From the NCBI RefSeq assembly GCF_000292345.1, contig NZ_ALOU01000047.1, forward strand, positions 84,377 to 148,376: a stretch of 64,000 nucleotides of DNA. The letters are read 5' to 3'. Below, in pieces: positions 58,954-64,000 of this stretch; within the stretch, counting starts at the first letter, position 1, and each line of letters starts with the position of its first letter. A program made the position numbers and the translations under genes. The notes under the pieces are model-generated. The model saw only the letters and a list, made by a program, of their open reading frames with translations. It was not told the DNA's origin and ran no database searches. The stretch is from Cupriavidus sp. BIS7. GTDB taxonomy: Bacteria > Pseudomonadota > Gammaproteobacteria > Burkholderiales > Burkholderiaceae.

Positions 58954-60726
58954 ATGACCGCGTTCGCATACGATGTAGCCCTGGCACAAGATCCCGCCGA
59001 GCACAGGCGGCCCGGTGCCGGCCCTGCCACCGGCGAGGCCTGGGCGCTGCTGGAAGCTTCCGGCGCGCTGGCCATGCGCGTGGACTTGCAGGGGCACGTC
59101 CTGAACGCCACCACGGCCACTGCCGAGCTGCTGGTCTATCCGCGCGAATACCTGCTGCGCACCTCCGTGCTGGACATCATTGCACTCGAATCCCGCGAAC
59201 GCGTGACCTTGATGCTTGCCGGCTGCGCGCAGGACCATATGGCCCGCCGCGAGCGCGTACGCGTGGCCGGTGGCATTGGCGGCCCCGGCTGGCTCGACCT
59301 GCATGTCAGCTACTACTGCGACACCGACGACGACTCGCCCAGCCTGCTGCTGTTCGGCCAGGACATCACGCAATGGGTGGAATCGGAACGCGACCTGACC
59401 GAGCGTGCCTTCCTCGATCCGTTGACCGGCGTGGGCAACCGCGCCTACATCGGCAAGCGCATCGAGGAATACACGTCCGGCAACTGCGCGGGTCAACCAT
59501 TCGCCGTTGCGCTGATGGACCTGGACGGCTTCAAGAACATCAACGATTCGCTCGGCCACGAGTACGGCGACGCGCTGCTCAAGGAAGTTGGCGCGCGCCT
59601 GCAGGACACCGTGCGCACAAGGCAAAGCGTGGCGCGCCTGGGCGGCGACGAGTTCGTGCTGATGCTCGACGGCCTGGAGTCCGAGGCCGACGCCGTCCGC
59701 ATTCTCGAGCGCGTGATCCATGTCTGCCGCCAGCCGTTCCTGCTCGGCGGCTGCCAGGTGCGCATCACCACCAGCATCGGCCTGGCCCTGTCGTCCGGCG
59801 CGGCCCAGTCGGAATCGCAGTGGCTGCGCCGTGCGGACCTGGCGATGTATGAAGCCAAGGCGCTGGGCAAGAACCGCTACTGCATCTATTCGCCGGAGCT
59901 GGACCGCCGGCTCGACGAGCAGTTCCAGATCGAACAGAGCATGTTCGAGGCCGTGCAGAACGGCGAGTTCCTGCTGCACTACCAGCCGATTGTCTGGCCC
60001 GGCACCGGCGAGATCTGCGCCGTGGAGGCGCTGATGCGCTGGGAACACGCGGGTCGCGACATCCGGCCCGACGTATTCATCCCTGTTGCCGAGAAAAACG
60101 GCCTGATCAAGCATCTGGGCGCCTGGGCGCTGCGCTGCGCGTGCGCGCAGCTGGCCGCGTGGGATGCCCAGGGCATTCATGTGGGCCACATGTCGGTCAA
60201 CGTATCGGCCATGCAGTTCCTGCACCCGGGCTTCTACGACAGCGTGCGCAACGCGATCCAGGAGACCGGCATCGGCGCCGACCGCCTGTTGCTGGAAATC
60301 ACCGAAAGCGCGCTGATGACCGACCCGAAGGCGGCGGAGGAACTGCTGCTGTCGCTGCGCGCGCTTGGCATCCGTTTTGCCGTGGATGACTTCGGCACCG
60401 GCTATTCGAGCCTGTCGTACCTGCGCCGCTTCCCGCTGTCTGCACTCAAGGTGGACCGCAGCTTCGTTTCGGACATGGTCGATTCCCCGCACGCACGCAC
60501 CATTGTGTCGGCCGTGCTGTCGCTTGCGCGCGAGCTTGGCCTCGTGGCCATCGCCGAGGGCGTCGAAACGGACGCACAGGGCAAGCTGCTGGCCGCGCAG
60601 GGTTGCAATCTCGTGCAGGGCTGGCGCTACGCGCGCGCCCTTGCCCCCGTCGATTTCGAGAATGCCGTGACAGACGGCAAGCTCGTGATCGGCGAGGGCG
60701 AAGTCTTCACGCCCACGGTGCCCTGA
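58954..60726 (+). CDS. PAS-GGDEF-EAL c-di-GMP signalling protein
   Basis: 590 residues from the ATG at 58954. A PAS-like domain (ALAMRVDLQGHVLNATTATAELL) spans about 30-150. The GGDEF domain has DPLTGVGNRAYIG and RLGGDEFVLML near 230 with the intact site. The EAL domain has EALMRWEH near 361 (usual EALLRW), DDFGTGYSSLSYLRRF near 480, and AEGVET near 535, with QGWRYARALAP at the end. So both cyclase and phosphodiesterase sites look whole. The RxxD site is missing (RTRQ). Its last base overlaps the start of the HDOD gene. Confidence 0.94.
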   Translation: MTAFAYDVALAQDPAEHRRPGAGPATGEAWALLEASGALAMRVDLQGHVLNATTATAELLVYPREYLLRTSVLDIIALESRERVTLMLAGCAQDHMARRERVRVAGGIGGPGWLDLHVSYYCDTDDDSPSLLLFGQDITQWVESERDLTERAFLDPLTGVGNRAYIGKRIEEYTSGNCAGQPFAVALMDLDGFKNINDSLGHEYGDALLKEVGARLQDTVRTRQSVARLGGDEFVLMLDGLESEADAVRILERVIHVCRQPFLLGGCQVRITTSIGLALSSGAAQSESQWLRRADLAMYEAKALGKNRYCIYSPELDRRLDEQFQIEQSMFEAVQNGEFLLHYQPIVWPGTGEICAVEALMRWEHAGRDIRPDVFIPVAEKNGLIKHLGAWALRCACAQLAAWDAQGIHVGHMSVNVSAMQFLHPGFYDSVRNAIQETGIGADRLLLEITESALMTDPKAAEELLLSLRALGIRFAVDDFGTGYSSLSYLRRFPLSALKVDRSFVSDMVDSPHARTIVSAVLSLARELGLVAIAEGVETDAQGKLLAAQGCNLVQGWRYARALAPVDFENAVTDGKLVIGEGEVFTPTVP

Positions 60727-62174
60727 TGTCCCAGTCCGATTTTTTCGAGACCCTGTGGGCACGGATGGCACAGCAGGGAGACTTCCCGACGCTCCAGTAC
60801 TGTGTCGACAATATCTTCAAGACGCTTAACGCGGACCTGACCGTCGGCGAGATGGCCACGAGCGTGCTGTCGGACTTCAGCCTGTCGCAGAAGGTGATCC
60901 GGCTGGCCAACTCGGCCATGTACCGCTCCATCGGCGGCGAGGTCACCACGGTCTCGCGCGCGATCCTGGTGCTCGGTGTCGAGGCGATCAGCCATCTGAC
61001 GCTCGGCATCCAGCTGCTCGACTACTTCCACGGCGTGGCGCCGAATCGCCCGCAGGCCGCCCGCGCGCTGCAACGCGCGCTGGTGGCCGGCGAAATCACG
61101 CGCGCGCTGAGCCAAGCCCGCGGCATCAACGAGGGCGAGGAAGCCGTCGTCTGCACGCTGATGCACCATATGAGCCGGCTGCTGCTGGTGTTCTACTTCC
61201 CCGAGGAATGGGAGCGCGTGGAGGCGCTGTGCGCCGCGCACCCCATGACCGAAAACGAGGCGTGCCAGGAAGTGCTCGGGGTTTCGATGGTGGAGATCGC
61301 CGAGGCCGCGGCACGCAAGTGGCGCCTGCCCGGACTGATCGCCCATGCGATGAAGCCGCGTACAGTGTCACCAGGCACTGTGCTGGAAACCCATGCGGAC
61401 TGGCTTGGCGCCATCGCCCAGGTATCCGCGCAGGCCGCCGCAGCGATGGTGCGCGAGGGCACGCAGGAATCGGTCGAGGAAATGCTGCTGTCGCACGCGA
61501 AGGTGCTGGGGCTCGATGCGCGCGATGTGAGCGTGGCCGTACGCCAGGCCGAATTGCTCAGCATCTCGATCACCGAATCCGAGACAACGGCGCACGACGC
61601 CACGGCGCCCGGACATGGCGCACGGCCTGACAACATCCTCGAACGGCTGCGCCAGGGGCTGGCCGAAGTACGGCGCGAAGGCGCGGGACTGACGGTATCG
61701 CAACTGGCGCCAATGGTGCTGGAATCGTCGATGCGCGCACTGGACTTCTCGCGCTGCTTCCTGATGATGCTGAATCCCTCGACGCGGCACTTTCACGCGC
61801 GGCTCGGCTTCGGCGAAGGCATGCGTGAAGTCCTTCCCGCGCTGTCGTTCGAGGAAGGCTTCGTACCGGACATCTTCCACTTTGCCGGGCTATCCGACAG
61901 GCCGCTGCTGATCGAGGACACGACCGACGCCGAAATGGCACGCCGCCTGCCGCGCTGGTATCGCGAAGCGCTTCCCGACGCGCGATCGATCCTGCTGGCG
62001 CCGGTCAAGATCCGCAATCGCTGCATCGCCATGATCTACGGCGACTGGGGCACCGCGCGCGCGCCTGCGGGCCTGGGCGAAACCGAAATCGGAGCGGTGG
62101 ACGAACTGATGCGCGAGATCGCCGCAGGCGTGCTGCGCGCGGCACCGGGCCAGCCGTCGGCACGCCAGTCATAG
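60726..62174 (+). CDS. HDOD-domain signalling protein with C-terminal GAF-like part
   Basis: 482 residues from the ATG at 60726, which overlaps the preceding TGA by one base (TGATG), implying coupling. HDOD domain: LANSAMYRSIGGEVTTVSRAILVLGVEAISHL near 60-90, with VCTLMHHMSRLLLVFYFPEEW near 140. After about residue 300 a GAF-like segment (LDFSRCFLMMLNPSTRHFHARLGFGEGM, SILLAPVKIRNRCIAMIYGDWG) is seen. It probably acts with the GGDEF/EAL protein in c-di-GMP control. It has no conserved HD catalytic residues by eye. Confidence 0.9.
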   Translation: MSQSDFFETLWARMAQQGDFPTLQYCVDNIFKTLNADLTVGEMATSVLSDFSLSQKVIRLANSAMYRSIGGEVTTVSRAILVLGVEAISHLTLGIQLLDYFHGVAPNRPQAARALQRALVAGEITRALSQARGINEGEEAVVCTLMHHMSRLLLVFYFPEEWERVEALCAAHPMTENEACQEVLGVSMVEIAEAAARKWRLPGLIAHAMKPRTVSPGTVLETHADWLGAIAQVSAQAAAAMVREGTQESVEEMLLSHAKVLGLDARDVSVAVRQAELLSISITESETTAHDATAPGHGARPDNILERLRQGLAEVRREGAGLTVSQLAPMVLESSMRALDFSRCFLMMLNPSTRHFHARLGFGEGMREVLPALSFEEGFVPDIFHFAGLSDRPLLIEDTTDAEMARRLPRWYREALPDARSILLAPVKIRNRCIAMIYGDWGTARAPAGLGETEIGAVDELMREIAAGVLRAAPGQPSARQS

Positions 62175-62183
62175 CCTGAACGC

Positions 62184-62831
62184 TCACGCAGGCGCCTGCG
62201 TTGCGGTGACCTCTGGATACTCCAGCAACGGCACGAACTTGCCGGTGCGCCCGTCGAGCGCGTCGATCATGCCGCTCTCGATTTCGTAGACCCAGCCGTG
62301 CAGGTCAACGCGCCCTTCGGCCAGCGCCTGCGCCACCGACGGATGCGTGCGCAGGTGGGCCAGTTGTTCGATCACGTTTTCACGGACCATGTCGTCCACG
62401 CGCGCGCGGTCCGATGCGTGCGGACGGGCCAGGCTGATCCGCCGGGCGCCGCCGGCATGTTCGAGCCACTCCTCGACGGCCGGCATGTGGTCGAGGCACT
62501 TGCACATCGCCACGGCCGTCATGGCCCCGCAATCGGAATGGCCGCAGATCACGATGTCCCGCACCTTGAGCCCGGCAACCGCGAATTCGACGCTGGCAGA
62601 GACGCCGCCCGGCTGCACCGCATAGGCGGGAACGATATTGCCGGCATTCCGAATCACGAACAGATCCCCTGGCTCACACTGCGTCAGAAGCTCGGGTAGC
62701 ACTCGGCTGTCCGAGCATCCGATGAACAGCGTCGTCGGATGCTGCTGCGTGGCCAGGTGCTTGAACAGCGCCGACCGCTTCGGGAATTCTTCCCGCTGGA
62801 ATTTCAGGATGCCCTCAATCAGGTCTTTCAC
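62184..62831 (-). CDS. cynT: Beta-class carbonic anhydrase
   Basis: 215 residues. Zinc ligands are in CSDSR (Cys near 39, Asp near 41) and GHSDCGA (His and Cys near 97-100). It interconverts carbon dioxide and bicarbonate in the cytosol. It is divergent from a CynR-type regulator gene, as in cyn loci, where it supplies bicarbonate for cyanase. No cynS is found in the window. The symbol is used by context. Confidence 0.9.
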   Translation of the reverse strand: MKDLIEGILKFQREEFPKRSALFKHLATQQHPTTLFIGCSDSRVLPELLTQCEPGDLFVIRNAGNIVPAYAVQPGGVSASVEFAVAGLKVRDIVICGHSDCGAMTAVAMCKCLDHMPAVEEWLEHAGGARRISLARPHASDRARVDDMVRENVIEQLAHLRTHPSVAQALAEGRVDLHGWVYEIESGMIDALDGRTGKFVPLLEYPEVTATQAPA

Positions 62832-62912
62832 GCCGGTGTCTCCGCTCGGTCTCTTGGTGGTTTCAGCATGGCTGCGATCAGCTATTGGGTCAAAGACCAG
62901 TTTATTATCCTC

Positions 62913-62933
62913 ACTATTGGCAAAACCAATAGT
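62913..62933. promoter_or_regulatory. CynR-type operator dyad
   Basis: ACTATTGG-CAAAA-CCAATAGT is a perfect 8-5-8 inverted repeat containing T-N11-A-like spacing, just before the CynR start. A second CTATTGG half site lies at 62882-62888. It fits LysR binding in the divergent cynT/cynR region. Confidence 0.75.
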
Positions 62934-62941
62934 TACCGATC

Positions 62942-63844
62942 ATGCTGCTGCGCCACGTTCGCTATTTCCTGGCCGTTGCCGACGCCGGCAATTTCACCCG
63001 CGCGGCAGAGGCGCTGCACGTCTCCCAGCCGACGCTATCCCAGCAGATCCGGCAGCTTGAAGATTCGCTCGGCGCGCCGTTGTTCGACCGCAGCGGCCGG
63101 ACGGTACGCCTGACCGACGCCGGCGAAGCGTACTACGTACATGCGCGCCGCGCGCTGCAGGACCTGGAAGCGGGACGCCGCGCCATCCACGACGTTGGCG
63201 AACTCACGCGCGGCAACCTCAGGCTGGCAATCACGCCAACCTTTACGCCCTATCTGGTTGCACCGCTGATCGTGGGGTTCAACTCGGCATACCCGAACAT
63301 CACGCTGAGTCTGCGCGAGATGCCGCAGGAGCGCGTCGAGCCCCTGCTGGCCGATGACGAGGTTGATATCGGCATTGCCTTCGACGACGTCCACCTGCCG
63401 GACCTAGACGCCACGCCGCTGATGGAAGAACCGCTGGCCTACATGGTCGGCGCCACGCACGCGCTGGCGCGCCGGCGCACGGCGTTGAGCGTCGAAGCGC
63501 TTGCGGCGCAGTCGATGGCCATGCTGACGCGGGAATTTGCCACGCGGGGCTATATCGCCCGCTACTTCGGCGCACTGGGCATCGAGCCGCGCATCAACTT
63601 CGAGGCGAACTCGGTCAGTGCCGTACTGGATGCCGTGCGCAGCGGCCGGCATGCAACAGTGCTGCCGGCCGCGATCGCCGCCGGGCACCCTGACTTGCGC
63701 ATCCTCAAGCTTGAACTGCCGCTGCCGCCGCGCAATGCAGCGCTGCTGCAGCGCAGGGGCGCCTATCGCACCGCGGCGGCCAGGGCGTTTGTCGACTTCG
63801 CGCTTAAAAGCGCTGCCTCTCTGAAGCAAAGTGATTCTGACTGA
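62942..63844 (+). CDS. cynR: LysR-family regulator, CynR-type
   Basis: 300 residues. HTH: LLRHVRYFLAVADAGNFTRAAEALHVSQPTLSQQIRQLEDSLGAPLFDRSGRTVRLT at 2-57. The substrate domain starts LRLAITPTFTPYLVAPLI near residue 95. The starting MLLRHVRYFLAVAD is characteristic of CynR. It is divergent from carbonic anhydrase and should activate it in response to cyanate or a related signal. A perfect dyad is nine bases before the start. Confidence 0.92.
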   Translation: MLLRHVRYFLAVADAGNFTRAAEALHVSQPTLSQQIRQLEDSLGAPLFDRSGRTVRLTDAGEAYYVHARRALQDLEAGRRAIHDVGELTRGNLRLAITPTFTPYLVAPLIVGFNSAYPNITLSLREMPQERVEPLLADDEVDIGIAFDDVHLPDLDATPLMEEPLAYMVGATHALARRRTALSVEALAAQSMAMLTREFATRGYIARYFGALGIEPRINFEANSVSAVLDAVRSGRHATVLPAAIAAGHPDLRILKLELPLPPRNAALLQRRGAYRTAAARAFVDFALKSAASLKQSDSD

Positions 63845-64000
63845 AGAAGGCGCATCTATCAGACAAGAAACCCGAGAGAAATCGGAGAATACTTAAATGC
63901 GATGAGCATGGAGAGATTGTTGTTTCCTTGATTCAGAAGTGTTCCGATATTGATTACCTTTTTTCCGGTTTCGGAGAAGAGGAGTAGCGTGCGGCGCTGG
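63845..64000. other. Right end, no gene assigned
   Basis: The last 156 bases are visibly A+T-richer. An open frame without a start (ending in DIDYLFSGFGEEE) reaches a stop at 63985-63987. It may be a decayed gene or a leader; nothing further can be said from this window. Confidence 0.4.

Noticed and set aside
63880..63987. Short C-terminal frame at the right end (ending FGEEE)
   Set aside because: It has no start codon or ribosome site and cannot be linked to any family.
1..64000. Restriction-modification, toxin-antitoxin pairs, phage genes or complete insertion sequences
   Set aside because: I looked for transposase, integrase, methylase and nuclease motifs in the open frames and found none that holds up, apart from the solo antitoxin-like gene.

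Overview
The window looks like a replicon of a beta-proteobacterium of the Burkholderiaceae, most likely Cupriavidus or a close relative. The signs are three orphan Bug/TctC-type binding proteins, an MHS-family permease beside an M20 hydrolase, a tandem glycine riboswitch, an EmrAB-NodT efflux set, a CynR/carbonic anhydrase pair and G+C-rich codon use. The genus is inferred from gene content and style, not from a marker gene.

The left part (about 1-22.8 kb) is accessory and catabolic. By eye it is less G+C-rich than the rest. It holds an aminotransferase fragment and a four-gene polar amino acid ABC transporter, an IclR regulator and a divergent MFS exporter. A matching 21-bp dyad lies in front of the transporter operon and in front of the MFS gene. 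Then comes a tightly packed seven-gene operon read leftward: acyl-CoA dehydrogenase, two Bug proteins, an ADP-forming acyl-CoA ligase, an alpha/beta hydrolase, a 2-hydroxyacid dehydrogenase and a class II aldolase. A LysR gene precedes it. Downstream are a second 2-hydroxyacid dehydrogenase with an amidohydrolase, and a third Bug protein. From 18.9 to 22.8 kb the DNA is decaying: the tail of an omega-aminotransferase in front of an intact mmsA, a frameshifted dadA start, one unknown gene and about 1 kb of eroded sequence.

Around 22.8-23.8 kb the sequence changes character. The junction has a solo gene that may be related to MbcA/ParS-type antitoxins and a block of four 20-bp direct repeats in front of an ArsR-type regulator. 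From there to 64 kb the window is denser and richer in G+C. It holds LysR regulators; a candidate Fur-controlled PepSY/cytochrome b561 pair; an MHS permease, M20 hydrolase, tandem glycine riboswitch and dadA-type oxidase in a row; tRNA-Leu(CAG); a diguanylate cyclase; several lipoproteins; a phospholipase D-like lipoprotein; MscS; a DUF1254 protein; a TetR-EmrAB-NodT efflux locus; a secreted DGA-repeat protein; MipA; a 1263-residue autotransporter; catalase with an ankyrin protein; an SDR; a threonine dehydratase; GGDEF/EAL and HDOD signalling proteins; and CynR with carbonic anhydrase.

The best regulatory discovery is upstream of the threonine dehydratase gene. A 20-codon leader with five Ile codons is followed by a pause hairpin, an antiterminator pairing and an intrinsic terminator, which together form a complete isoleucine attenuator. 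The dehydratase it controls carries the signature of the biosynthetic enzyme but ends where the regulatory ACT domains should start. The most unusual protein is the secreted repeat protein at 46.5 kb, which sits behind twin copies of a TATCTA-N4-TAGATA dyad.
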